Numbered from the stretch's first letter, positions 54,174 to 63,670 are shown. The stretch is 64,000 bases of DNA from Aerococcaceae bacterium DSM 111176 (GCA_015863215.1 JACBXN010000001.1:62001-126000); one strand, 5' to 3'. Notes: generated by a model from the sequence alone, not told the origin. A program made the numbers and translations.

Positions 54174-54707
54174 TTAAGATTTTGGTTTGTCGATATGATG
54201 GCGTAGGAAATCCAATTGTTCAAGATCGTCTGTTTTCCAAGGACTTCTTCTTCTTTGGATTGTATTATAATAATCACGCACATCATTACTAATTTGTTTC
54301 TTAGTATGATTAATATCTATCTTTAACTCATGTGCTGATTTGCGTAAAGCCCCTTGTTGAAATACCATCCATTGCTCTGCCGCGTCACTGGTTGCGACAA
54401 CGACACGCGTTAAGGCATTGATATGTTCTTTTACTTCACTTTCTATGTAACTATCAGCTGTTTCTCCTTCATTGGTGAAAACCACCTGGATATCAAATTC
54501 TTCAAAGGTTTGGGTAATCCCTGGCACAAATTGTGCATCAAAAACAACAATGATTTTAATCTCACGGTATTTTCGGTAATTAGATAATTCAAATAATAGC
54601 AAATCACGGGCTGATTGGATGTCATCCTGTTTTTTGAGGCGGTCTAATTCTGGCCACGATCCAATAATATTGTATCCATCAACAATTAAAACCTCTTGTC
54701 TTTTCAT
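54174..54707 (-). CDS. rae1: Ribosome-associated endoribonuclease Rae1 (YacP, NYN/PIN-like)
   Basis: A 177-residue PIN-like nuclease that in Bacillus cleaves mRNA in the ribosomal A site. The acidic residues sit in LIVDGYNIIGSW near 6, VVFDAQ near 55, and NEGETADSYIE near 80. It is encoded just after rlmB, the conserved context. Expression is presumably coupled to cysS-mrnC-rlmB. Confidence 0.88.
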   Translation of the reverse strand: MKRQEVLIVDGYNIIGSWPELDRLKKQDDIQSARDLLLFELSNYRKYREIKIIVVFDAQFVPGITQTFEEFDIQVVFTNEGETADSYIESEVKEHINALTRVVVATSDAAEQWMVFQQGALRKSAHELKIDINHTKKQISNDVRDYYNTIQRRRSPWKTDDLEQLDFLRHHIDKPKS

Positions 54708-54716
54708 CTCGTCACC

Positions 54717-55478
54717 TTATTTCGGGATACGATGACGAGCAACTTCATAGGCTAAAACTGCTGTGGCTACACTCGCATTTAAACTCTGTACATGCCCTAC
54801 CATTGGGATTGTGACAGTACCATCCGCATTTTTTAGTAAGTTTTCTGAGACGCCTTGGCCTTCATTTCCAATAATTAAGGCGATGGGTCCTTGACTATTC
54901 CAATCGCGCATATCTTCTCCATCCATCGCTGTAGCAAAAATCCAAAGACCTTTCTCTTTTAATTGGTCCATTGTTTGCGATAAATTTGTCACCCTTACAA
55001 CTGGGACATGTTCAATGGCTCCCGTAGAGGTTTTCGCTACGACATTAGTTAAACCAACAGCACGGCGTTTCGGTATAATAATACCATGAACACCAACAGC
55101 GTCTGCTGTTCGGATAATTGATCCTAAATTATGTGGATCTTCGATACCATCTAGAATTAAAAAGAATGGCTCTTCTCCGCGTTCTTCAGCTAATGCGAAA
55201 CAATCATTTAGAGTCTGATATGCAACTGGTGGTACTGAAACAGCAACACCTTGGTGATTTCCGTTTGATGTTAATTCATCGAGCTTTGTTTTTGGTACTT
55301 CTGATATCACTATATGGCGTTTCTTCACCATATTTAATATATCTGTTATTCGCTGCTTATTCAAGCCATTTTGCAGGTAAAATTTATTTATAGAAGACTC
55401 TCCTGACAGGGCTTCTAATACTGCATGTTTCCCGTAAATAAACTCTTGATTTTCCTGATCATCACGAGGTTTGCTCAT
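54717..55478 (-). CDS. rlmB: 23S rRNA (guanosine-2251-2'-O)-methyltransferase RlmB
   Basis: A 253-residue SPOUT methyltransferase. An N-terminal L30e-like substrate domain (FIYGKHAVLEAL near 14) is followed by the knot motifs LDGIEDPHNLGSIIRTADAVG near 105, GNEGQGVSENL near 205 and SLNASVATAVLAYE near 230. The ATG at 55478 is 7 bases from GGGGAG and lies inside the end of mrnC. Confidence 0.94.
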   Translation of the reverse strand: MSKPRDDQENQEFIYGKHAVLEALSGESSINKFYLQNGLNKQRITDILNMVKKRHIVISEVPKTKLDELTSNGNHQGVAVSVPPVAYQTLNDCFALAEERGEEPFFLILDGIEDPHNLGSIIRTADAVGVHGIIIPKRRAVGLTNVVAKTSTGAIEHVPVVRVTNLSQTMDQLKEKGLWIFATAMDGEDMRDWNSQGPIALIIGNEGQGVSENLLKNADGTVTIPMVGHVQSLNASVATAVLAYEVARHRIPK

Positions 55479-55884
55479 TGTTATTCTCCCCTTCAATCAA
55501 TTGAATGCCTTCTTCAATTAACAATTCTAATCGATCTGTCTTTCCAGATAAATATAACCAACCAATCAGTGCTTCAAAACCGGTCGCTTGACGGTAGTCT
55601 TGAATAGAGGCATTTTTTGCTTTGGTATTTGCTTTATGATTGCGACCACGTTTATATACCGCGATCTCTTCGTCTGTTAGTACATTATCCTGGTCTATCC
55701 AGTGTTTAATAATCCGGGCTTGACCCTTTGCACCGACAAATTTGACCGCTGATTTATGGAGTTGATTAGGATTAGTATGACCGGTCGTTAATATATAATG
55801 TCGTATTGCTTGCTCATAAACTGCGTCACCTAAATAAGCCAAGGCAGCGCCATTTAATTGCTGGTAATTTACTTGTTTCTCCAA
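55462..55884 (-). CDS. mrnC: Mini-ribonuclease 3
   Basis: A 140-residue RNase III-like nuclease lacking the RNA-binding domain; it matures 23S rRNA ends. ALAYLGDAVYEQAIRHY near residue 14 is the catalytic signature. Its TTG start directly abuts the cysS stop and it overlaps rlmB by 17 bases, so translation is coupled throughout. Confidence 0.92.
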   Translation of the reverse strand: MEKQVNYQQLNGAALAYLGDAVYEQAIRHYILTTGHTNPNQLHKSAVKFVGAKGQARIIKHWIDQDNVLTDEEIAVYKRGRNHKANTKAKNASIQDYRQATGFEALIGWLYLSGKTDRLELLIEEGIQLIEGENNNEQTS

Positions 55885-57306
55885 TTAATTATCCACTCTC
55901 TTCCAGGTTGTTCCTTGCGGTGTATCGTCTAGTAAGATACCGTCTTCTTTTAATTGATCACGAATTTCATCCGCTCGTTGGAAATTACGGTCTGCTCTTG
56001 CTTGATTTCTCTCTACAATTAATGCTTCAATTTCTTGATCGATTTGATCGTCATTTGATAATGTTAGTCCAAAAATTGCTAACCATTCTTCCAGTTGACT
56101 GTTTAGTAATTCTAAAGATTCTTGTTCAACTTCCGATTGTTCTAAATAGTGATTAATATATTTAATTAAATCAAAGACAACCGTCATTCCATTCGATGCA
56201 TTAAAGTCATCATCCATGGCTTTGACAAAATCCTCTTTCAGTGTATCCAATGTTTGTTGTGTTTGTGTGCTCTCATTATTTGTATCTTTAGCCGTCTCTA
56301 GACGAGTGTCGATACGACGTAACACTTCTTTCATTTTTTGAATGTTTGTTCGAGCATTTTCAAGTGCATTCGCATCATAGCGTAATGGACTACGGTAATG
56401 AACTGTTCCAAGTAAGTAACGTACAATCATCGGATCCACTTCATCTAATAGGTCCCTGAGGAGCACAAAGTTCCCTAGCGATTTACTCATTTTTTCGCCG
56501 TCTCCACCAAAAGTCACGAATCCATTATGCATCCAATAGTTTGAAAATACTTCATGGCTATGACCTTCTGATTGAGCAATTTCATTTTCATGATGAGGGA
56601 AAGTTAAATCTTGTCCGCCACCATGAATATCTAATGTATTACCTAAATATTTAGTCGACATGACTGAACATTCAATATGCCATCCAGGGCGGCCCATTCC
56701 CCAAGGTGATTCCCAAGCTACTTCACCATCTTTGGCTGTTTTCCATAATGCAAAGTCAACTGGATTTTCTTTTCGTTGTAATTCTGCTTCGTCTAATCGT
56801 TGGCTGGCACCTTCAACTAATTCATCCAATGATTGACCTGATAATTCACCATATTTATCAAAACTTGATGTTCTAAAGTAAACATCCCCCTCTGATTCAT
56901 ATGCATGGCCTTTTTCAATTAAGTCTTTGACAAATAAGACAATTTCTTCAATATGATCAATCACACGAGGATGCGTGGTTGCTTCTTTGACATTAATCTT
57001 TGACGTATCTTCATGAAAGGCTGCAATATACTTGTCAGCCAATTCTTTCGTTGTTAAATTTTCTTCATTTGCTGCTTTAATAATTTTATCGTCTACGTCT
57101 GTAAAGTTTGAAACATAATTAACATCAAATCCACGGTATTCAAAGTATTTACGAATCGTATCAAATGCTACAGTACTGCGTGCATTACCAATATGGATAT
57201 AATTATATACAGTTGGACCACAGACATACATTTTTACTTTGCCTTCTTCGATTGGCTTAAAATCTTCTTTTTGTCGGGTTAGAGTATTATAAATTTTAAT
57301 TGTCAT
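55885..57306 (-). CDS. cysS: Cysteinyl-tRNA synthetase
   Basis: A 473-residue class I synthetase. It has CGPTVYNYIHIGNARS (zinc Cys and HIGH-type motif) near 27, zinc ligands in GWHIECSVMS near 205 and HHENEIAQSE near 233, and KMSKSLGNF near 263. The ATG at 57306 lies 6 bases from GGAG. First gene of cysS-mrnC-rlmB-rae1-sigH. No T-box precedes it, unlike many Firmicute cysS genes. Confidence 0.97.
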   Translation of the reverse strand: MTIKIYNTLTRQKEDFKPIEEGKVKMYVCGPTVYNYIHIGNARSTVAFDTIRKYFEYRGFDVNYVSNFTDVDDKIIKAANEENLTTKELADKYIAAFHEDTSKINVKEATTHPRVIDHIEEIVLFVKDLIEKGHAYESEGDVYFRTSSFDKYGELSGQSLDELVEGASQRLDEAELQRKENPVDFALWKTAKDGEVAWESPWGMGRPGWHIECSVMSTKYLGNTLDIHGGGQDLTFPHHENEIAQSEGHSHEVFSNYWMHNGFVTFGGDGEKMSKSLGNFVLLRDLLDEVDPMIVRYLLGTVHYRSPLRYDANALENARTNIQKMKEVLRRIDTRLETAKDTNNESTQTQQTLDTLKEDFVKAMDDDFNASNGMTVVFDLIKYINHYLEQSEVEQESLELLNSQLEEWLAIFGLTLSNDDQIDQEIEALIVERNQARADRNFQRADEIRDQLKEDGILLDDTPQGTTWKRVDN

Positions 57307-57454
57307 AGCTAACTCCATTCTTTCTTATAACTTTTCTATTATGTTCTGTTAAGAACTTATCCTTATCATAATAACATGGTTTCGCTTGTTATTAAATGGA
57401 TAAAGTCTTAAACACGCTTCTGTGATAGAGTGTAATCCTCCTAATTATTTGCAT

Positions 57455-57486
57455 TAAAAAAGACGTTTACTCAATTGTAAACGTCT
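57455..57486 (-). terminator. Terminator of the apbE-FMN reductase operon
   Basis: AGACGTTTAC (57461-57470) pairs with GTAAACGTCT (57477-57486), followed by TTTTTTAATG on the minus strand. Confidence 0.87.
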
Positions 57487-57495
57487 CTTCATTAA

Positions 57496-60144
57496 TTATT
57501 CAGTTGCGCCTGAAGTGGCATCATTATCTGGTGCTGGTGTTTCAATTGGTGTTGCAGTCTCGTTATCTTCAGTTTGAGAAGCACTTGTCGTCGCATCTTT
57601 ACCACCAGTTAATGATTGGCCGGTTTCTTTTAGATACCAGTCGATCCATGGTTGTAAATCAAAGATCATTTCATGAACGCCACGGTATTTGTCGTTTTCA
57701 TCATGCATGCCAACATAATGGTGAATCTTAAATTGACCTGGTGCTCCTGGGATATTGATTGTTACTGCATCTTTTTCGCCGGTACGTAATTGGTTCACTA
57801 CCCAAGCTGCACCGTCATGTGCACGTTCTGGATGGACTGTTCCAAGAGAAGACCCAACTTGCCATGGATCACGGCCACCTAACATTTCATGGCGAGGCTT
57901 AGTTTGGTTGTAGTAAATAAATTGGTTATTATCATCGGCAAATGTTGCTTCGTAAGGTAATGTTGATAACATCCAATTGATTTGATCTACCGTTAATACA
58001 CCACGGTCTAGTTGAACATAATCTGAACCTTTAGCTGCCTGAGTTTTCTCTGCAGCTTGTTCTACCCAGTCATCGGCATCTTTATCTAATCCAATAATTG
58101 TTGTATCTACAACATGACGTGCAAACATATCTTCATGAATTTCAGATTTCGCTCCAGTTGAACCTGAACCTTGTGATTCTGAAGCTCCTGTAACCGCGTC
58201 AGCTGACGGACCTTGTTGCTCTGGGTTCATTGTTAAATTCGTTGCCTCATTACCAGAAAAGGCATCTGCTTTGACTTCAGTTTTTTGGCTTGCGCCTGAA
58301 GTAGCATCTGTTGCTGTATGTTTACCTTGATTGTGTTCTAAATACCAATCAATCCATGGTTGTAAGTCAAAAATCATTTCATGAATTCCAGCATATTCGC
58401 CGTTTTCATCTTCCATACGGACATAATTATGTACTTTAAATTGTCCTGGTGCTCCTGGAATACGAACACGTACATACTCACGGCCATTACGTAGTTGATT
58501 CACTACCCAAGCAGCACCTGCAAAGGCACGGTCTGGGTGGACTTTTGCAAGGGAAGATCCTACTTGCCAAGGTTGACGGCCCCCTAGCATTTCCTCTTTG
58601 GCTTTTGTAAAGTTATAGTAAATGAATTGGTTGTTATTATCGGCATAAGTTGCTTCATAAGGTAATGTTTCTAGTAACCAGTTAATTTGGTTAACGGATA
58701 AAACACCACGGTCTAATTGAACATAATCATCACCTTCAGCAGCGTTAGTCAATTCAGCAGCCTTTTCAACCCAATTGTCATCGTCTTTATCAACGCCTTC
58801 AATTGTTGTTTTGATTGAACCATTTGCCCATAAATCTTCTGCTTCAGTTGCTGCTCTTGAAGTAGCACTTGTTACAGCGTCTTGATTATCTGACTGAGTT
58901 TCTGAGGCAGATGTGTTTGCATCTGGTTGCTCAACATCCGCTGAAGTTGAAGCAGAACTCGTTGCGTCTTCGGCTTTAACCACTAAGCCACCTGTTTGTT
59001 CAAAATACCAATCAACCCAAGGTTGCAAGTCAAAAATCATCTCGTGAATTCCACGGTAACGACCTTCGCCGTCATGCATGGCACGGTAGTTGTGAATTTT
59101 AAATTGACCTGGTTTACCTGGAATGCGCACACGTACTTCGTCTTGTTGACCAGAACGTAATTGTTCAATGACATAAGATACATTATGGTATGTACGATCA
59201 GGGTGAACACCAGCTAATGATGATCCTACTTGACCTGGTTGACGGCCACCTAACATTTCTTCTTTTGGTTTTGTGTGATTATAATAAATAAATTGATTGT
59301 TATCATCCGCATAAGTTGCTTCATAAGGTACTGTTTTTAACATATTATTAATTTGGTTAACTGTTAATACCCCATGATTTAATTTAACATAGTCGTCCCC
59401 TGAAGCAGCCTCTGTTTGATTTGTCGCTTGTTCTACCCAATCTTCAGCATCTTTGTCTAAGCCTTTGATGGTTGTATCAATATCTTCGGTTGCCCATAGA
59501 TTTTCATTCGGCTCACCTTGTTGTGACGCTGAAGTAGTTGCATCTGCTTCTTCACTTGCACCAGATTGTGCATCTTCATCTTTATTGTAGTTAGGATTCA
59601 TTAAGTTAATGATTTTTGCAAATTCCAAATATTTCTCAATTGTATCACGTAAGAATTTACGTGTACCGGCATCTTTAATGTCTCCATTACCATCAAATGC
59701 TTGCTTTACATTCCCTAATAAAAATTCATTCCCTGGGAAAACATATGCTCCTGCACCAGGTGCTTCAAGAATTTGACGTAAATGTAACTGAGCACGCGAA
59801 GTACCTTGAGATAATAATGATGCTCCAATAATCATCACTGGTTTACCTTCGAATGGATGAACTTTATAAGTTAAGTATTCAATTAAACTCTTTAATGCTG
59901 GTGGAATAGTATGGTTGTGTTCAGGTGTGGCAATAATGACACCATCAGCAGCTGCAACGCGGCGGTTAATATCTTGAATAACTGGACTATCCGTTTTATC
60001 ATCTGAAACATTAAACATCGGTACATCAATGATTTCCACAACATCTAATTCAAATAAATCACGGTGTGCCTTCTCTACATATTTCATTAATAATCGGTTA
60101 TATGAAACATCACTATTTGATCCTATAATACCTACTAATTTCAT
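57496..60144 (-). CDS. FMN reductase fused to three PAS-like repeats, with nine flavinylation-type motifs
   Basis: An 882-residue cytosolic protein. Residues 1-180 are an NADPH-dependent FMN reductase domain (IGSNSD, TPEHNHTIPPALKSLIEYL, GASLLSQGTSRAQ). Three related PAS_10/DUF438-type repeats follow (about 219-384, 437-604, 672-840), each with ATYADDNNQFIYYN, GGRQPxQVGSSL, VHP and GIHEMIFDLQPW. The linkers and C-terminus carry DAx[ST][GS]A[ST] motifs at residues 191, 201, 393, 408, 422, 613, 649, 850 and 875, the pattern modified with FMN by ApbE. apbE lies two genes upstream. No signal peptide is present. The electron acceptor is unknown. Confidence 0.85.
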   Translation of the reverse strand: MKLVGIIGSNSDVSYNRLLMKYVEKAHRDLFELDVVEIIDVPMFNVSDDKTDSPVIQDINRRVAAADGVIIATPEHNHTIPPALKSLIEYLTYKVHPFEGKPVMIIGASLLSQGTSRAQLHLRQILEAPGAGAYVFPGNEFLLGNVKQAFDGNGDIKDAGTRKFLRDTIEKYLEFAKIINLMNPNYNKDEDAQSGASEEADATTSASQQGEPNENLWATEDIDTTIKGLDKDAEDWVEQATNQTEAASGDDYVKLNHGVLTVNQINNMLKTVPYEATYADDNNQFIYYNHTKPKEEMLGGRQPGQVGSSLAGVHPDRTYHNVSYVIEQLRSGQQDEVRVRIPGKPGQFKIHNYRAMHDGEGRYRGIHEMIFDLQPWVDWYFEQTGGLVVKAEDATSSASTSADVEQPDANTSASETQSDNQDAVTSATSRAATEAEDLWANGSIKTTIEGVDKDDDNWVEKAAELTNAAEGDDYVQLDRGVLSVNQINWLLETLPYEATYADNNNQFIYYNFTKAKEEMLGGRQPWQVGSSLAKVHPDRAFAGAAWVVNQLRNGREYVRVRIPGAPGQFKVHNYVRMEDENGEYAGIHEMIFDLQPWIDWYLEHNQGKHTATDATSGASQKTEVKADAFSGNEATNLTMNPEQQGPSADAVTGASESQGSGSTGAKSEIHEDMFARHVVDTTIIGLDKDADDWVEQAAEKTQAAKGSDYVQLDRGVLTVDQINWMLSTLPYEATFADDNNQFIYYNQTKPRHEMLGGRDPWQVGSSLGTVHPERAHDGAAWVVNQLRTGEKDAVTINIPGAPGQFKIHHYVGMHDENDKYRGVHEMIFDLQPWIDWYLKETGQSLTGGKDATTSASQTEDNETATPIETPAPDNDATSGATE

Positions 60145-60158
60145 TTAATTACCTCCCC

Positions 60159-60767
60159 TTATGGCTGGTCCCATGAATGCTCTACGGCGGCTTTTTTATT
60201 CGCAGCAATTGCATCAACTAACTGAGCATTCACATCAATATAAGTGATAAAGTCATTCATCATTGCATCGAGTAACAAGACCTTATCTTGATCGACTAAA
60301 TTACCTTCCTCATCAAATGCTTGCAATGAGTGATTTAATAAGAAGTCTGCACCAGGAATGACATTCGCTCTTGTTTCAGGTGCACGGACCATTTGTCTTA
60401 ATTGAGTTTGTGCACGAGACGATCCAAGTGTTCCATAAGACGCACCTGTTACTAATACAGGTTTTGAAACAAATGGATAGACACCATAAGTTAACCATGC
60501 CAGAGCATTTGATAGAGCAGCTGGTGGCGCATGGTCATATTCTGGTGTAGCAAAAATAACACCATCGCTATTTTCAATGACCTCAATCTTTTCTTTTACA
60601 AAATCAGGTAATTTCATATCAGCTGGTTTATTGAACATTGGAAAATCTCTCACTTCCATAATTTCAATATCTGCTAAATCTGTGTAACGTTTTGCAATAT
60701 ATTGAATCAATTTACGGTTCGTGGAATTGTCTGCATTATTTCCAACAATTGCAGTAATTTTTTTCAT
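60159..60767 (-). CDS. NADPH-dependent FMN reductase family protein
   Basis: A 202-residue flavodoxin-like reductase, homologous to the first domain of the downstream fusion (AIVGNNAD at the start, ATPEYDHAPPAALSNALAWL near 72, GASYGTLGSSRAQ near 105). It lacks PAS repeats and flavinylation motifs. It probably passes electrons from NAD(P)H to flavin, perhaps as a partner of the fusion protein. AAAAGGAG precedes the ATG. It lies between apbE and the fusion gene with short gaps. Confidence 0.87.
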   Translation of the reverse strand: MKKITAIVGNNADNSTNRKLIQYIAKRYTDLADIEIMEVRDFPMFNKPADMKLPDFVKEKIEVIENSDGVIFATPEYDHAPPAALSNALAWLTYGVYPFVSKPVLVTGASYGTLGSSRAQTQLRQMVRAPETRANVIPGADFLLNHSLQAFDEEGNLVDQDKVLLLDAMMNDFITYIDVNAQLVDAIAANKKAAVEHSWDQP

Positions 60768-60790
60768 ATATTTTCTCCTTTTATTTGCAA

Positions 60791-61726
60791 CTATGCTTTA
60801 TTTACTTCATTACTTAAAAGATATTCACCGTCTCTGGTAATAACAACTCCTTCAATACCTGGGAGTTGATTAATTTCGTTAATAATGTGGTGTGGTTCTT
60901 GACCGAATAAACGCGTCGTCCAAATTTCACAGTCAACAGATTGATCGGCAATGATTGTGATACTTGCTGTGTCTGAATTGACCGGATATCCCGTTTTTTG
61001 GTCAAAAATATGATGGTAAGTTTGACCATCTATCGTTAATTTACGTTCATATATACCTGAAGTTACAACTGACTGGTTGTATATTTTAAGCGTCACACTT
61101 GATTGACCTCTTATTTCTTCTGGGTTTTGAACACCAATGCGCCAATAGTAGTCGGGGCGATTTAAAGCAGGCCCAACTGTCACTAAATTACCGCCCAGAT
61201 TAACAAGTCCTGATGCCACGCCTTGTTCCTTCATATAGTCTACTAATCGATCCGCTATGTAACCTTTAGCAATCGCTCCTACATCAATCTCCATACCAGC
61301 TTTTGCTAAGTAAATCGTTTGATTTTCTTCATCTAATTCTATGAGATTAGGGTCAATAATCTTGAGTACCTCATCGATTTCAGCTTGGCTTGGTACCCGC
61401 GCATCATCGAATCCTATATTCCATAATTTTATGAGTGGCCCGATTGCAATATTTAATAAACTCTCTTTGGCTAGACTATGTTCTTTACCTAGTGCAATTA
61501 ACTCGTACATTTCAGGATGAACTTTAATTGGATGGCGTCCCGCTGCTTGATTAATTTGCATTAATTCGGAATCATCACGGTTTGCACTAAACCTTAAATT
61601 GTAAATATGTAATAAATCTTCTAAGTGATCTAAAATTTTAACGCCTTCAGGGTGTACTACCATCAAATCGATATTTGTCCCCATCAGTTTAATTTGTCTT
61701 GTTTCCTTATTTATATTTACCACCAT
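60791..61726 (-). CDS. apbE: FAD:protein FMN transferase ApbE (cytosolic form)
   Basis: A 311-residue transferase that moves FMN from FAD to Thr/Ser of acceptor proteins. Motifs: AIGPLIKLWNIGF near 98, DVGAIAKGYIADRL near 152, VNLGGN near 178, HHIFDQKTGYPV near 238 and DCEIWTTRLFG near 265. Unlike most ApbE proteins it has no signal peptide or lipobox, so it should act in the cytoplasm, where its neighbour with nine acceptor motifs resides. The start is uncertain: ATG 61726 or GTG 61723; GAGG abuts both too closely for an ideal site. Confidence 0.92.
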   Translation of the reverse strand: MVVNINKETRQIKLMGTNIDLMVVHPEGVKILDHLEDLLHIYNLRFSANRDDSELMQINQAAGRHPIKVHPEMYELIALGKEHSLAKESLLNIAIGPLIKLWNIGFDDARVPSQAEIDEVLKIIDPNLIELDEENQTIYLAKAGMEIDVGAIAKGYIADRLVDYMKEQGVASGLVNLGGNLVTVGPALNRPDYYWRIGVQNPEEIRGQSSVTLKIYNQSVVTSGIYERKLTIDGQTYHHIFDQKTGYPVNSDTASITIIADQSVDCEIWTTRLFGQEPHHIINEINQLPGIEGVVITRDGEYLLSNEVNKA

Positions 61727-62144
61727 CCTCAGTCATCAAGTTAATTTATTCCATTCTACCACAATTCATTTCAATTTATAGGCTTTTGGACAAAAATTGT
61801 GGTTTTTTTCACATTATATTGACTAAAAGAAGGCTTCAGATTAAGTGAGCGCTATCATATGTGCTATTTTTAAATCAACAATTCAATTTTTTGATAATTA
61901 ATTATTGAATCAGGCTGATTAATGATATAGATGTCGTTCATCTGTGATTAAATACACATTGAATCAATTTTTTTACTTTAAAATAAATATATATTTTTTG
62001 AGATATTTGGCTGTTTAAACTGCTTAAATTTAGGCTATTATTTTTTCCATTTTGATCCGAAAGAAATCATTATATTGATATATCATTTTTTGCATTCTTT
62101 CTCTATATAACAGACATAATATAAACATGAAGGAGTCAAACAGC
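61727..62144. other. AT-rich divergent intergenic region
   Basis: The 524-base gap between apbE and the VOC gene is very AT-rich with no credible frame. On the minus strand TATAAT occurs near 61813 and TAGAAT near 61750, either of which could serve apbE; neither has a good -35. I see no riboswitch or dyad array here. Confidence 0.5.
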
Positions 62145-62173
62145 TTGTCACTGTTTTATAAAATAGGTATAGT
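62145..62173 (+). promoter_or_regulatory. Promoter of the VOC gene
   Basis: TTGTCA (62145-62150) and TATAGT (62168-62173) are 17 bases apart, about 75 bases before the start codon. Confidence 0.65.
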
Positions 62174-62250
62174 AAATTAGTAAGATCGATTCATGAATAG
62201 TGACTCATTTTATATAAATATTTACTAATTAGAAACCAAGGAGTGATTTA

Positions 62251-62688
62251 ATGATTACAGGAGTAGAAATTGATTTAGTTGTAAAGGATAGTTTAGCAGC
62301 TTTAAAACAATATCAGGCGATCTTTGATTTAGAAGTAGTCGAACAAACAAATTTTCCAGTAGGCTTGAATGAAGTTGTATTTACCATTTACGGCACTCGC
62401 TTCCATTTATTAGATGAAAACCCAGAGTACCAACTATTAGCTCCTACACCAGAAAATCCTCAAAGTATTTGGTTCAATGTTGTTGTTCCTAATATTAATG
62501 ACACATTCTTGAAAGCCATTGACGCTAGCGCAACACCAATTCAAGAAGTCACTGAAATGAAGGAAATGGGAATTTCTAATGCAACATTCCTAGATAGTTT
62601 TAACTACACTTGGATGTTGCATCAAATTCACCACGAAGTTACCTTTGAAGAGCGAGAAGAAATGTTCAAGGAAGAATTTGATTTATAA
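62251..62688 (+). CDS. VOC superfamily protein (glyoxalase/PhnB-like)
   Basis: A 145-residue protein of the vicinal oxygen chelate fold made of paired beta-alpha-beta-beta-beta units. The first unit has the VKDSLAALKQYQAIFDLEVVEQ segment and a FHLLDE strand; the second has IWFNVVVPNINDTFLKA and ends WMLHQIHH. The sequence gives no clear metal triad, so it may be a binding or resistance-type protein rather than an enzyme. AAGGAGTG lies 7 bases from the ATG. Confidence 0.78.
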   Translation: MITGVEIDLVVKDSLAALKQYQAIFDLEVVEQTNFPVGLNEVVFTIYGTRFHLLDENPEYQLLAPTPENPQSIWFNVVVPNINDTFLKAIDASATPIQEVTEMKEMGISNATFLDSFNYTWMLHQIHHEVTFEEREEMFKEEFDL

Positions 62689-62736
62689 TTGAGATATTAA
62701 TAAACTTGAATCCAAAACGTTTTCATCGATTTCATC

Positions 62737-62765
62737 TTGACTCTATACGTCATTCGGTGTAATAT
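62737..62765 (+). promoter_or_regulatory. Promoter before pyrF
   Basis: TTGACT (62737-62742) and TAATAT (62760-62765) are 17 bases apart, placing a start near 62772 and a leader of about 165 bases before pyrF. Confidence 0.72.
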
Positions 62766-62789
62766 CGTTTTAAGTAAAAAGGTCTTTAA

Positions 62790-62908
62790 TCGTGTACGAG
62801 ATACATGGAAGCTATGTAATAAGAACTAGGGGGCAGATTCTGCTTTTTTTGTGTGCCCAAGTTATACATTTCCCGAAAATCCGTCACGTTTGTGGCGGAT
62901 TTTTTTGT
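62790..62908 (+). promoter_or_regulatory. Transcription attenuator of pyrF-pyrE
   Basis: The leader ends in a terminator, AATCCGTCAC (62878-62887) with GTGGCGGATT (62892-62901), followed by TTTTT, lying before pyrF. Upstream are a GGGGGCAG/TGCCC pairing and an ACATGGAAGCTATGT hairpin that could compete with it. The Bacillus PyrR-box (CCAGAGAGG) is not obvious, so the sensing mechanism is unclear. Confidence 0.65.
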
Positions 62909-62938
62909 AGACCAAATTATAAAGAAAGAAGGAAGCAG

Positions 62939-63670
62939 ATGAAAAAAGAATTACCGATTATTGCTCTAGATTTCCCAACTGGTCATGAAGCACTTGATTT
63001 CGTTGATTTATTTAAATCAGAAAAATTGAATGTCAAAATTGGCATGGAGTTATTTTATATCGAAGGACCGAGTATTGTACATGAACTGAAAAGACGCGGT
63101 CACAGTATTTTCCTTGATTTAAAATTACATGACATCCCTAACACTGTTAAGAGTGCAATGGCAAGTTTAGCGCGCTTAGAAGTGGATATGGTTACTGTTC
63201 ATTGCCCAGGTGGGTCAGCCATGCTAACAGCAGCGGTAGAAGGTTTAAATGAGGGTACACCAGAAAATGGTAAGAGACCGATTATTGTTGGAATTACACA
63301 ACTGACATCAACTAGCCCTGAACAAGTACATACAGAACAATTACTTGATCATAAATATACCTTAGAAGAAAGTGTTATTCACTATGCAACAATTGCTCAA
63401 AAAGCCGGTTTAGACGGCGTCGTTTCTTCACCATTAGAGGCTAAAGTGATTAAAGACGCGGTAGGAAATAGCTTCAAAGTTGTTACACCAGGTATTCGCC
63501 CTGAACTAAACAACGATGATGATCAAAAACGTATCGCAACACCGAACCAAGCTGCGCACTTAATGAGTGATTATTTAGTCATTGGACGTCCTATTACACA
63601 AGCAGCAGATCCAGTAGCTAGTTATCATCAAATGAAAGATGATTGGAATAAAGGTTTATTAGAAAGATAA
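62939..63670 (+). CDS. pyrF: Orotidine-5'-phosphate decarboxylase
   Basis: A 243-residue enzyme making UMP from OMP. The catalytic segment [16 protein letters not shown] near residue 60 holds the Asp-Lys-Asp network, with VTPGIRPE near 180 and the phosphate-binding VIGRPIT near 215. The true start is ATG 62939 with AAGGA just upstream; the longer frame runs through the attenuator. It is followed 10 bases later by pyrE, as in other Lactobacillales pyr operons. Confidence 0.96.
   Translation: MKKELPIIALDFPTGHEALDFVDLFKSEKLNVKIGMELFYIEGPSIVHELKRRGHSIFLDLKLHDIPNTVKSAMASLARLEVDMVTVHCPGGSAMLTAAVEGLNEGTPENGKRPIIVGITQLTSTSPEQVHTEQLLDHKYTLEESVIHYATIAQKAGLDGVVSSPLEAKVIKDAVGNSFKVVTPGIRPELNNDDDQKRIATPNQAAHLMSDYLVIGRPITQAADPVASYHQMKDDWNKGLLER

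Noticed and set aside
57307-57454. T-box or other riboswitch before cysS
   Set aside because: The leader has an AGGAGG without a start codon and a small hairpin, but no T-box core or terminator.
62116-62187. Possible 11-residue leader peptide (TTG start after AAGGAG) upstream of the VOC gene
   Set aside because: It overlaps the best -35 box of the VOC promoter, uses a TTG start, and no attenuator hairpin follows.
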